From assembly GCA_041920215.1 (NCBI GenBank), contig JAYRSJ010000004.1:124001-188000 (forward strand): 64,000 nucleotides of DNA, read 5' to 3'. Shown piece by piece: positions 27,515-38,456 of this stretch. The DNA comes from JAYRSJ01 sp041920215 (lineage in GTDB: Bacteria; Pseudomonadota; Gammaproteobacteria; Burkholderiales; Burkholderiaceae_C). The position numbers and the translations under genes are program-made. Every line of letters begins with the position of its first letter. Position 1 is the first letter of the stretch. Below the pieces are notes generated by a model that was given only the letters and a program-made list of their open reading frames with translations, was not told where the DNA came from and did no database searches.

Positions 27515-28507
27515 CTAGCGCGCCAGCGGCTTGCAGATCGCGTCGATGCGCTCGACCACCTCGTCCGTCAGGCGCGGCGCGAGCTGCAGCGCGCCGAGGT
27601 TGTCCTCCAGCTGCGCCAGCTTGCTGGCGCCCAGGATCACGCTGGAGACCCGCGGGTTCCGGTTGACCCAGGCGATGGCCAGCTGGGCCATCGTGCCGCC
27701 CAGCTCGGCGGCGATGTCCTGCAGCTGGGCCACCGCGGCATTCCTGGCCGCATCGGTCAGCTGCTCGCGCATCCAGGCCATGCTCTCCAGCGCGCCGCGG
27801 CTGCCGTCGGGCACGCCGTGGCGGTACTTGCCGGTCAGCAGTCCCGAGGCCAGCGGGCTCCAGGTGGTCAGGCCCAGGCCGATGTCCTCGTAGAGCCGGG
27901 CGTATTCCTGCTCGACCCGCTGGCGGTGGAACAGGTGGTACTGCGGCTGCTCGACCACCGGCTTGTGCAGATGGTGGCGCTCGGCGATCTGCCAGGCCGC
28001 GCGGATCTCGTCGGCGCTCCACTCGCTGGTGCCCCAGTACAGGGCCTTGCCCTGGCGGATGATGTCGCTCATCGCCCAGACGGTCTCCTCGATCGGGGTG
28101 TGCGGGTCGGGGCGGTGGCAGTAGATCAGGTCCACATGGTCCAGCTGCAGGCGCGCCAGCGAGGCGTCGATGGACTGCAGCAGGTATTTGCGGTTCAGCG
28201 TGTCCTGGCGGTTCGGCAGGCGCGGACTGCCGTTGGGCGCGCGCTCCAGGCCCCAGAAGAACTTGGTCGAGACCACATAGTTGAGCCGCGGCCAGCCCAG
28301 CTGCTTGAGGGCCGCGCCCATGATGCGTTCGCTCTCGCCCTTGGCATAGACCTCGGCGTTGTCGAAGAAGTTGATGCCGGCGTCCATCGCGGCGGCCAGC
28401 ATCTCGGCGGCCGACTTGACGTCGACCTGGTTGTGATAAGTGACCCAGGAGCCCAGCGAGAGCTCGGAGACCTGCAGGCCGCTGCGGCCCAGACGACGGT
28501 ATTGCAT
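27515..28507 (-). CDS. Aldo/keto reductase (voltage-gated-channel beta-subunit-like)
   Basis: A 330-residue NADPH-dependent oxidoreductase. MQYRRLGRSGLQVSELSLGSWVTY, NFFDNAEVYAKGESE (Asp and Tyr), VSTKFFW (Lys) and IYCHRPDP (His) supply the catalytic tetrad of the superfamily. VILGASKLAQLEDNLGAL is the C-terminal NADPH-binding part. The closest familiar class is the YghZ/Kv-beta group, which reduces reactive aldehydes such as methylglyoxal. ATG 28507 was chosen over an upstream in-frame ATG because it starts the barrel. Confidence 0.93.
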   Translation of the reverse strand: MQYRRLGRSGLQVSELSLGSWVTYHNQVDVKSAAEMLAAAMDAGINFFDNAEVYAKGESERIMGAALKQLGWPRLNYVVSTKFFWGLERAPNGSPRLPNRQDTLNRKYLLQSIDASLARLQLDHVDLIYCHRPDPHTPIEETVWAMSDIIRQGKALYWGTSEWSADEIRAAWQIAERHHLHKPVVEQPQYHLFHRQRVEQEYARLYEDIGLGLTTWSPLASGLLTGKYRHGVPDGSRGALESMAWMREQLTDAARNAAVAQLQDIAAELGGTMAQLAIAWVNRNPRVSSVILGASKLAQLEDNLGALQLAPRLTDEVVERIDAICKPLAR

Positions 28508-28680
28508 GGGTGTTGGCTGGCGGGGCCAGCGGTTTTGGCGATTGAAGTCGGCAAGATTAGCGGATCGCGCCGCCCGGCGCTGTCGACAAAGCGCCACCAG
28601 CGCACAAGCGATGCGCCTTGCGCCCCGCCGCCGCTGGTGCTGCCTCGTGCTGCCTTGTGCCGCCTAAATTCCCGCCCGCA

Positions 28681-29316
28681 TCACCAGCGCAGCAGCCGCG
28701 GCCCCAGCAGCGCGCCCAGGCCGCCGGCCAGGCCCATGCCCAGGCTGTACCAGACGGCGACGAAGGCCGGCGAGATCTCGGTGCAGACCAGGGCATAGCC
28801 CAGTGCGCCGCAGGCGCCGGCCAGCAGGCCCAGGGCCAGGCCGGCCAGGCGCAGGCGGGTGGGGGCCAGCTGGCGCAGCGCCAGCATGCCGGCACCCAGC
28901 GCCGGCAGCGACAGCGCCAGCACGGTGCTGGGGCAGACCCACCAGGAATGGCCCAGCACCAGGGCCAGGCGCCGGCCCGCAGGCGCCTGGCCGAGCGCCA
29001 GGCCGCCGGCCAGCAGCATCAGTGCCACGATCAGGGCCAGGACCAGCGCCGCCTGGCGCGCCGCGGCAGCGGGCCGCGCCAGCCGGCCGGCCAGCCAGCC
29101 GGCCGCCCCCACCATCGCCAGCGCATAGCCGAACTTGAGCCACAGCCCGGGCTCGGCCAGCAGCGCGACCGGCACCGGCGCCGCCGTCTGCAGCGCCAGC
29201 AGCGCGGCCAGCAGCACGCCGGCCAGCGCCGCCGGGCCCAGGCGGCGCAGTACCGGCGCGGCCGGCGGTGGGGCAGCGCTGCGCGCCAGCAGCGCAATCA
29301 GGTCCTGGGTTTGCAT
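28681..29316 (-). CDS. nrsF: NrsF-like (DUF1109) membrane anti-sigma factor
   Basis: A 211-residue protein with six hydrophobic segments and a WVCPSTVLALSLPAL motif in the middle, the pattern of DUF1109/NrsF proteins. These hold a partner ECF sigma factor at the membrane and release it under metal or oxidative stress. Short C-containing sites (WWVCPS and LVCTEISPAF) could be the redox or metal-sensing positions. It follows the sigma gene by 7 bp, so they form an operon. Confidence 0.85.
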   Translation of the reverse strand: MQTQDLIALLARSAAPPPAAPVLRRLGPAALAGVLLAALLALQTAAPVPVALLAEPGLWLKFGYALAMVGAAGWLAGRLARPAAAARQAALVLALIVALMLLAGGLALGQAPAGRRLALVLGHSWWVCPSTVLALSLPALGAGMLALRQLAPTRLRLAGLALGLLAGACGALGYALVCTEISPAFVAVWYSLGMGLAGGLGALLGPRLLRW

Positions 29317-29323
29317 ACCGTCC

Positions 29324-29938
29324 TCACTCCTTGCGGCCCATGCCGGCGCCCTCGCGCCGCACCAGCTCGGCCAGCTTCTTCAATCCGCGGTGCACCTGCA
29401 CCTTCAGCGCCGCCACCGAGACGCCGCTGCGCGCCGAGGCCTCGGCCATGCTGAGGCCCTCGATGCGGGTCAGCGCGATGGCGCGCTGCTGGGCCGCGGG
29501 CAGCTGGCCCAGCAACTGTTCCAGATCGCGCCGCGCCGGCGCCTCGTCGGCCGCCGGGGCGGCCAGCACCTCCTCCAGCCCGTCCAGCGGCTCGTGCAGG
29601 GCCTCGCGCCGGCCGCGCCGCCGCCACAGATCGACCAGCTTGTGGCGGGCGATCGCATGCACCCAGGCGCCCAGCGGCACGCCGGGTTCGTAGGTGGCGC
29701 GCTGCAGATGCAGCGCCAGCAGGGTTTCCTGCACCAGATCCTCCACATCGTCAGGACAGGACGCGGCCAGCCGCCGCGCGAAAAAAGCACGCAGGCGCCG
29801 CGCCAGCGCGCCCAGCAGCTCGCGGTAGGCGGCCTCATCGCCCGCCAGGCCGCGCTGCCACAGCAGTGCGGCCTGGCGCTCGAACAGGTCCGCAGCCGTG
29901 GCGGCGGCGGCGCCAGGCGTCGTTTCAGGCAAGGGCAT
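29324..29938 (-). CDS. ECF RNA polymerase sigma factor, SigF/EcfF-type
   Basis: A 204-residue sigma-70-family factor with region 2 (LGALARRLRAFFARRL...DDVEDLVQETLLALHL) and region 4 (LPAAQQRAIALTRIEGLSMAEASARSGVSVAALKVQVHRGLKKL) joined by a short linker. Pairing with a DUF1109 anti-sigma places it in the SigF-like group known from Caulobacter and rhizobia, which responds to heavy metals and oxidants. A matching autoregulatory promoter is visible 22 bp upstream. Confidence 0.92.
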   Translation of the reverse strand: MPLPETTPGAAAATAADLFERQAALLWQRGLAGDEAAYRELLGALARRLRAFFARRLAASCPDDVEDLVQETLLALHLQRATYEPGVPLGAWVHAIARHKLVDLWRRRGRREALHEPLDGLEEVLAAPAADEAPARRDLEQLLGQLPAAQQRAIALTRIEGLSMAEASARSGVSVAALKVQVHRGLKKLAELVRREGAGMGRKE

Positions 29939-29960
29939 CGCAAGCGGTCATGGGAGGCTA

Positions 29961-29986
29961 GTCGCTGCAGCCAGGCCGGCGGTTAC
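29961..29986 (-). promoter_or_regulatory. Probable SigF-type autoregulatory promoter
   Basis: On the minus strand GTAACC (29981-29986) is followed after exactly 16 bases by CGAC (29961-29964). SigF-dependent promoters in Caulobacter are described as GTAACC-N16-CGAA, so this differs by one base and lies just upstream of the sigma gene start, as expected for self-activation. Confidence 0.6.
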
Positions 29987-30050
29987 AGCCGGGGCGGGAA
30001 ATCTGCCGCGATTGTGGACGAGCCCGCGGCCTGCTGTGGGCCGCCGCGGC

Positions 30051-33266
<3,216 letters not shown>

Positions 33267-33320
33267 GGGCGAGGATGGTAACGCGCCGATGGCGGCGCCG
33301 CGTTTTATAGTCGGCCGGCC

Positions 33321-34589
33321 ATGAGAGCCGCCACCGCCCCCCAGACCGACGCATCGTCCCTCGCTCCGCTGGAGCTCGCCATCGTCGGCGCCGGCCCCGC
33401 CGGCCTCAGCCTGGCCCTGCTGGCGGCCCAGGCCCTGCCCGAGCTGGGCATCACCGTCTACGACGCCCGGCCGCTGGAGCGCGATGTCTCGGCCGATCCG
33501 CGCACGCTGGCGCTGAGCCTGGGCAGCGTGCAGCTGCTGCAGCGCCTGGGCGCCTGGCGGGCCGCGCAGGCCCAGCCGATTCTGCAGGTGCATGTCAGCC
33601 AGGCGCCGCCGACGCTGAGCCACCCGCTGTTCGGCCCCGGGGCCGAACCCGAGGTGCGCATCAGCGCCGCCGAGCAGGGGGTGGCCATGCTGGGCGCGGT
33701 GCTCAGCTACGGCCAGCTGGTGGCGCCGCTGCAGGCGGCCTGGCAGGCCCGCGTGGCGGCCGAGCCGCAGCGCCTGGCCAGCCGCTTCGGCACGCCGGTG
33801 GCGGCGATCAAGCCGCTGGCCGAGGGCGGCGCCGAGATCGACGCCGGCGTGGCCGAGCGCTACGACCTGGTGGTGGTGGCCGAGGGCGGCGTGTTTGCCG
33901 AGCAGGCCCGCAAGGCGGTCGTGCACGACTACCAGCAGAACGCCTGGGTGGGCACGGTCAGCCTGGCCGAGGGCAGCCCGGCCGGCGTGGCCTATGAGCG
34001 CTTCACCCGCAACGGCCCGCTGGCCCTGCTGCCGCTGCCGCGCACTGCCGATGCCGGAGCGCCGCGCGCGGCCCTGGTCTGGTGCATGCCGCAGGCGGAG
34101 GACGAGATCGCTAACTACAGCGATGCGCAGCGCCTGGCGGTGATCAACAGCCTGCTGCCCGCGGCGGTCGGCCGGCTGCAGGCCATCATCGGCCCGCTGA
34201 AATGCTTTGCGCTGGGGCTCAACGCCGAGCGCAGCCTGGTGGAGGGCCGCATCGTGCGCATAGGCAATGCCGCCCAGACCCTGCACCCGGTCGCCGGCCA
34301 GGGTCTGAACCTGGGCCTGCGCGATGCCTACGCCCTGGTCGAAGCCCTGCGCCGCGGCACGCTGCGCGGCGACGCCAACGGCAGCCTCGACGCGCAACTG
34401 CGCGGGGTGGAATGGCAACGCGCCCCCGACCGCTGGAGCATGATCGTCGCCACCGATTTCCTGGCCCGCAGCTTCGCCTGGCGCTGGCCGGGCCTGCCCG
34501 CCGCCCGCGGTCTGGGCCTGGCGGCGCTGCAGGCGCTGCCGCCGCTGAAGCGGGCGCTGGCAAGGCAGATGATGTTTGGACGGCGCTGA
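33321..34589 (+). CDS. ubiH: UbiH/UbiF-family FAD-dependent ubiquinone-biosynthesis hydroxylase
   Basis: A 422-residue flavoprotein monooxygenase. LAIVGAGPAGLSLALLA is the FAD ADP-binding site; YDLVVVAEGG is the middle DG-like motif; and GNAAQTLHPVAGQGLNLGLRDA is the FAD ribityl/GD motif characteristic of UbiH, UbiF and UbiI. It would hydroxylate the ubiquinone ring at the inner membrane. The family members are hard to separate by eye, so the symbol is a best guess. Divergent from cyclase copy 3. Confidence 0.88.
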   Translation: MRAATAPQTDASSLAPLELAIVGAGPAGLSLALLAAQALPELGITVYDARPLERDVSADPRTLALSLGSVQLLQRLGAWRAAQAQPILQVHVSQAPPTLSHPLFGPGAEPEVRISAAEQGVAMLGAVLSYGQLVAPLQAAWQARVAAEPQRLASRFGTPVAAIKPLAEGGAEIDAGVAERYDLVVVAEGGVFAEQARKAVVHDYQQNAWVGTVSLAEGSPAGVAYERFTRNGPLALLPLPRTADAGAPRAALVWCMPQAEDEIANYSDAQRLAVINSLLPAAVGRLQAIIGPLKCFALGLNAERSLVEGRIVRIGNAAQTLHPVAGQGLNLGLRDAYALVEALRRGTLRGDANGSLDAQLRGVEWQRAPDRWSMIVATDFLARSFAWRWPGLPAARGLGLAALQALPPLKRALARQMMFGRR

Positions 34590-34604
34590 GGGCAAACCGC
34601 CCTC

Positions 34605-35453
34605 TCAGAGAAATCCCCGGATGTCCTGCGCCTTCAGCCGCTGGTCGATGGCCAGCAGGTCGCGCAGGATCGCCGTGTGGCCCTGACCGGCCACCACCAG
34701 AACGCGCTCGCCCGGGCGCGCGTGGTGCTGGATGTTGGCGTACATGCGGAAGTTGCGATGCCACCAGCTGGCGGCCGCGTCGGCGCCCTCGAAGCCGGCG
34801 CCCGCGCCGGCCGCATTGCTCAGCAGGTAGAGATCCTTGTTGGCGCGGTCGCGCGCCGGGTCGTTGCTGCGCAGCAGTAGCTCGCGCAGCGGCAGCCGGC
34901 GGTGCGCCTCCGTCTCTTCCTTGCTGAGGCGGGCCATCAGCCCTTCGAACATCGCCTGCATCGCGGGGTCCGACCGCTTCATGTACTCGAACAGCGGGCC
35001 GGCCTTCCAAGGCACCTGGCCTTCATCGAAACCATGGATGCGTTCCACGCCGCAGCGCTTGGCGACACGGAAGCCGATCTGGTGGTTCTCGTTGGATGTC
35101 AGCGTGAACTGGCCTGCGCGATAGGCTGCGAACTGCTTCTGATAGTGCGCGTCTTCGCTGGGTCGGTATTCGAGCAGGATGACGGTGGGCTTGAAGGCGC
35201 AGAGTCGCTGGGCCAGGTCGTCCAGATAGGCCTGGCTGGTCGGCGTACCGACGTCGATCTGCTCAGCGCGCACCGCATCCTGGCCGGGATTGGCGAAGTG
35301 GAACACACCGAACAGCATCACCTCGGCACCGGGCTCGGCGGCGCCCGCGCTCAGCGCCGTGGCGACGCAGGCCAGCGCGATAGCGGCACGGCGCCAGCAC
35401 GAGCCGGCTTTGTTCTGGGTAGAGGAAAGCGTGGTCACAGGGGCGCTGCTCAT
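34605..35453 (-). CDS. DUF5694 protein, exported, TraB/GumN- or ChaN-like
   Basis: A 282-residue protein with an N-terminal signal (RRAAIALACVATALSAGAAEP). EVMLFGVFHFANPGQD near the start, FKPTVILLEYRP in the middle and RVLVVAGQGHTAILRDLL at the end form the pattern of DUF5694, a family distantly related to the GumN/EreA-like hydrolase group with His/Glu motifs (FHF, LLE, GQGH). Its function is unknown. It is convergent with ubiH, whose stop is 15 bp away. Confidence 0.75.
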   Translation of the reverse strand: MSSAPVTTLSSTQNKAGSCWRRAAIALACVATALSAGAAEPGAEVMLFGVFHFANPGQDAVRAEQIDVGTPTSQAYLDDLAQRLCAFKPTVILLEYRPSEDAHYQKQFAAYRAGQFTLTSNENHQIGFRVAKRCGVERIHGFDEGQVPWKAGPLFEYMKRSDPAMQAMFEGLMARLSKEETEAHRRLPLRELLLRSNDPARDRANKDLYLLSNAAGAGAGFEGADAAASWWHRNFRMYANIQHHARPGERVLVVAGQGHTAILRDLLAIDQRLKAQDIRGFL

Positions 35454-35627
35454 GGCTTGCCGGCAAGAGTTGAAGGTGCGCGCACTGTAGGCAGCGCCGG
35501 GCGACGGGTCGCGGCCTATGCGACCTGCTGCAGCTGCACGGGGATCAGACGCTGAGTTGCGCGACCAGGCGTTGTTCGGTGCGGCGCCGGCCGCAAGCCC
35601 GCTACCGGGCCTGTGGCTCGCGCGCGC

Positions 35628-36875
35628 TCACTTGAAGAACCAGTAGCCCACCAGGATGGCGCCCACCAGGCCGACGAAATCGGCCAGCAGGCCGCAGCTC
35701 AGCGCGTAGCGGGTCTTCTTGATGTTGACGCTGCCGAAGTAGACCGCCAGCACATAGAAGGTGGTCTCGGTCGAGCCCTGGATGATGGCGGCCAGCTTGC
35801 CCTCGAAGCTGTCGACCCCGTAGGTCTTCATCACATCGACCATCAGGCCGCGCGCGCCGCTGCCCGAGAGCGTCTTCATCAGCCCCACCGGCAGGGCCGG
35901 CACGAAATCGGTGGGCAGGCCCAGCGCGCCTATGCACCAGGCGATGCCGCCCACCAGATAGTCCATGCAGCCGGTGCTGCGGAACACCGAGATCGCCACC
36001 AGGATCGCGATCAGGTAGGGAATGATCTGGATCGCGACGCCGAAGCCCTCCTTGGCGCCGTCGACGAAGCTCTCGTAGACATTGATGCGCCGCCAGGCCC
36101 CCACCGCGATGAAGACCGCGATGATGCTCAGGATCACCAGGCTGCCCAAGAGCCCGATATAGCGGGCCATCACCTCCGGCGGGTACTGGTGCAGCCAGCC
36201 GAACAGGCCGGCCATCAGCGCGATGAAGCCGCCGAAAAAGGCCAGCACCGGCAGGCTGAACAGCTGGATGCGCTGTACCAGGGCCACCGCGACCAGGCCG
36301 GCGGTGAAGGAGATGAAGGTGCCGATCAGCGTGGGCAGAAAGATGTCGGCCGCATTGAAGCCGACCAGGCCCTGATCGACCGCCAGCGCCTGGCGGATCG
36401 CGATCACCGAGGTCGGTATCAAGGTGATGCCCGCGGTATTGAGCACCAGGAACATGATCATCGCGTTGCTGGCCTGGTCCTTCTGCGGGTTCAGCTCCTG
36501 CAGCTCCTTCATCGCCTTCAGGCCCAGCGGCGTGGCGGCATTGTCCAGGCCCAGCGCATTGGCCGAGAAGTTCATCACGATGGAACCGCCGGCCGGATGG
36601 CCCTTGGGAATCTCGGGGAAGACGCGCTGGAAGAAGGGCGCCAGCGCCCGCGCGAAGAGCTGGATCATGCCGGCGTTCTCGCCGATCTTCATGATGCCCA
36701 GCCACAGGCTCATCACCCCCACCAGGCCCAGCGAGATGTCGAAGCCGGTTTTGGCGGTATCGAAGATGCCGCTCAGCACCTGGGTGAAGATGGTCAGATC
36801 GCCCTGGATCAGCCGGGCCAGCGCGACGCCGAAGCCGATCAGGAAGAAGGCGATCCAGATGTAGTTGAGCACCAT
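35628..36875 (-). CDS. SpmA-SpmB fusion, nucleoside-recognition (Gate) domain membrane protein
   Basis: A 415-residue polytopic inner-membrane protein with two Gate domains: the first with SANALGLDNAATPLGLKAM (SpmA signature) and the second with GSTETTFYVLAVYFGSV (SpmB signature). In Bacillus these are separate proteins, SpmA and SpmB, needed for spore-core dehydration; in non-sporulating proteobacteria the fused form is of unknown transport function. Flanking genes give no clear partner. It is the full length expected for the fusion. Confidence 0.88.
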   Translation of the reverse strand: MVLNYIWIAFFLIGFGVALARLIQGDLTIFTQVLSGIFDTAKTGFDISLGLVGVMSLWLGIMKIGENAGMIQLFARALAPFFQRVFPEIPKGHPAGGSIVMNFSANALGLDNAATPLGLKAMKELQELNPQKDQASNAMIMFLVLNTAGITLIPTSVIAIRQALAVDQGLVGFNAADIFLPTLIGTFISFTAGLVAVALVQRIQLFSLPVLAFFGGFIALMAGLFGWLHQYPPEVMARYIGLLGSLVILSIIAVFIAVGAWRRINVYESFVDGAKEGFGVAIQIIPYLIAILVAISVFRSTGCMDYLVGGIAWCIGALGLPTDFVPALPVGLMKTLSGSGARGLMVDVMKTYGVDSFEGKLAAIIQGSTETTFYVLAVYFGSVNIKKTRYALSCGLLADFVGLVGAILVGYWFFK

Positions 36876-36966
36876 GGGCGGGGATCCTTTAGAAGGCGCC
36901 CATTATTCCGGCCTCGGGACCGCTGTCGCCACCGGGTTGCCACCGCAGCGCACATCACCGCTGCGC

Positions 36967-36997
36967 CAGCAGGCATAACCGCATGTGATGCCTGCTG
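36967..36997. repeat. Perfect 10-bp inverted repeat downstream of the lipoprotein gene
   Basis: CAGCAGGCAT and ATGCCTGCTG are separated by 11 bases. It lies 16 bp beyond the lipoprotein stop and 92 bp upstream of the SpmAB start. No T tract follows on either strand, so it is not a standard intrinsic terminator; it could stabilise the mRNA end or be an operator for the SpmAB gene. Confidence 0.6.
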
Positions 36998-37012
36998 CCG
37001 GCGCCGCCCCGC

Positions 37013-37600
37013 TCAGGGCGGCGGCAGACGCAGCTCGGCGAAGTCGCGCAGCAGGCTGCGGAAGCTTTCGCGCATCGCCCCCTCGTTGGCCAGGCGCACC
37101 CGCTCGGGCTGCGACAGCAGGGCATCGCCGAGCGCGGCCGTGTGGTGGCTGCGCAGGCTGCGCTGGTAGACATGCTGGCCGCTCAAGGTATCGGTCAGCT
37201 GGTAGTCGATGGTGGCCAGCACCTGGGCGTCCAGCAGCGGCACCAGCGGCTGCTGCTGCGCGCTGAGCCGGGCGTCGAGGCGGTAGCGCCCGCCGGGCGG
37301 CTGGCGCACCATCAGGCCCACATCGGCCAGCGCATTCTCCAGCGCCTCGCGCAGTGCCTCGCGGCTGATGCGCGAACCCCACCAGCGGCCGGTCTCGGCG
37401 CCACCGACGATCTCGCCCAGCTGCACCTGGCCGCGCAGGGCCTCGGGCATGAAGTTGCGCAGCTGCAGCGCCTCGCCGGGCGCGAGCCCCATCTGCAGAC
37501 TGCTGGCCGGCGTGCCGCAGCCGGCCAGGCCCGTGCCCAGTCCGGCGGCCGCCGTCGCCATCGCCAGCATGCCCAGCAAACCCTGCCTTCTGTCCATCAT
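37013..37600 (-). CDS. Predicted outer-membrane lipoprotein of unknown function
   Basis: A 195-residue protein with a lipoprotein signal: RRQGLLGMLAMATAAAG followed by the lipobox LAGC, so the mature N-terminal Cys is near residue 28. A conserved-looking core (EALRGQVQLGEIVGGAETG, ALREALENALADVGL, YQLTDTLSGQHVYQRSLRS) has the alpha/beta arrangement of YajG/LptE-like small lipoproteins, but I cannot name the family. It is 27 bp upstream of the next minus-strand feature boundary at 37628 and may share a transcript with nit1. Confidence 0.75.
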   Translation of the reverse strand: MMDRRQGLLGMLAMATAAAGLGTGLAGCGTPASSLQMGLAPGEALQLRNFMPEALRGQVQLGEIVGGAETGRWWGSRISREALREALENALADVGLMVRQPPGGRYRLDARLSAQQQPLVPLLDAQVLATIDYQLTDTLSGQHVYQRSLRSHHTAALGDALLSQPERVRLANEGAMRESFRSLLRDFAELRLPPP

Positions 37601-37627
37601 CGCGCCGCTCCTCGCCGAGCCCTGTCG

Positions 37628-38443
37628 TCAAAGCCGCCGGTGCTGCAGCGCCGGCAGTTGCTGGCGCAGGCTCGCCAGCCGCGCCAGATCCAGTTCGGCC
37701 AGGGCCAGACCCTCGCCCTCGGGAAGGCAGTCCAGCACCTGACCCCAGGGGTCGACGATCATCGTGTGGCCCCAGGTCCGGCGCCCATTCTGATGCCGGC
37801 CGCCCTGAGCCGGTGCGATGACAAAGGCCAGGTTTTCGACCGCTCGCGCCCGCAGCAGCAGCTCCCAATGCGCCTCGCCGGTGGTGTAGGTGAAGGCCGC
37901 CGGCACGCTGATCAGGTCCGGCGGCAGCTCGCCGGGGCGGCGGTAGAGCTCGGGAAAGCGCAGGTCGTAGCAGACCGACAGCGCCACCCGCAGCGGCCCG
38001 CACTGCACGCTCGCCGGCTGGCTGCCGGCCTCCAGCACCCGGCCCTCGTCATAGCGCTCGCGGCCGTTGTCGTAGGCAAAGAGATGGATCTTGTCGTAGC
38101 GCGCCGCCTGCGTGCCTGCAGGGTCGAAGACCAGGCAGCTGTTGCGCACCCGCGCCGGGTCGGCCGTGCGCAGCGGCAGCGTGCCGCCGATGATCCACAG
38201 GCCCAGCTCGCGCGCCGCATCGGCCAGGGCCTGCTGGATAGTGCCCTGGCCCGGTGGCTCCGCAATCAGCAGCTTGTCATCGTCCTTCAGGCCCATCAGG
38301 CAGAAGTATTCGGGCAGGGCCACCAGCTGCGCGCCCTGCGCGGCGGCCGCGGCCATCCAGTGGCGGGCGCGGGCCAGATTGGCGGCCACATCGGGGCCGG
38401 AGATCAGCTGGATGGCGGCGACCTTGATCTTCTTCATCGTCAT
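37628..38443 (-). CDS. Carbon-nitrogen hydrolase, Nit1-type (deaminated glutathione amidase)
   Basis: A 271-residue nitrilase-superfamily enzyme with catalytic Glu45 (ALPEYFCLMG), Lys118 (YDKIHLF) and Cys158 (SVCYDLRFPELYR). The sequence fits the Nit1 branch, which hydrolyses deaminated glutathione, a metabolite-repair reaction. GGAG lies 8 bases before ATG 38443, which supports that start over the internal ATG 6 bases later. It lies 13 bp behind yhdP on the same strand, an arrangement common in betaproteobacteria. Confidence 0.93.
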   Translation of the reverse strand: MTMKKIKVAAIQLISGPDVAANLARARHWMAAAAAQGAQLVALPEYFCLMGLKDDDKLLIAEPPGQGTIQQALADAARELGLWIIGGTLPLRTADPARVRNSCLVFDPAGTQAARYDKIHLFAYDNGRERYDEGRVLEAGSQPASVQCGPLRVALSVCYDLRFPELYRRPGELPPDLISVPAAFTYTTGEAHWELLLRARAVENLAFVIAPAQGGRHQNGRRTWGHTMIVDPWGQVLDCLPEGEGLALAELDLARLASLRQQLPALQHRRL

Positions 38444-38456
38444 CGTGGCGGCTCCT

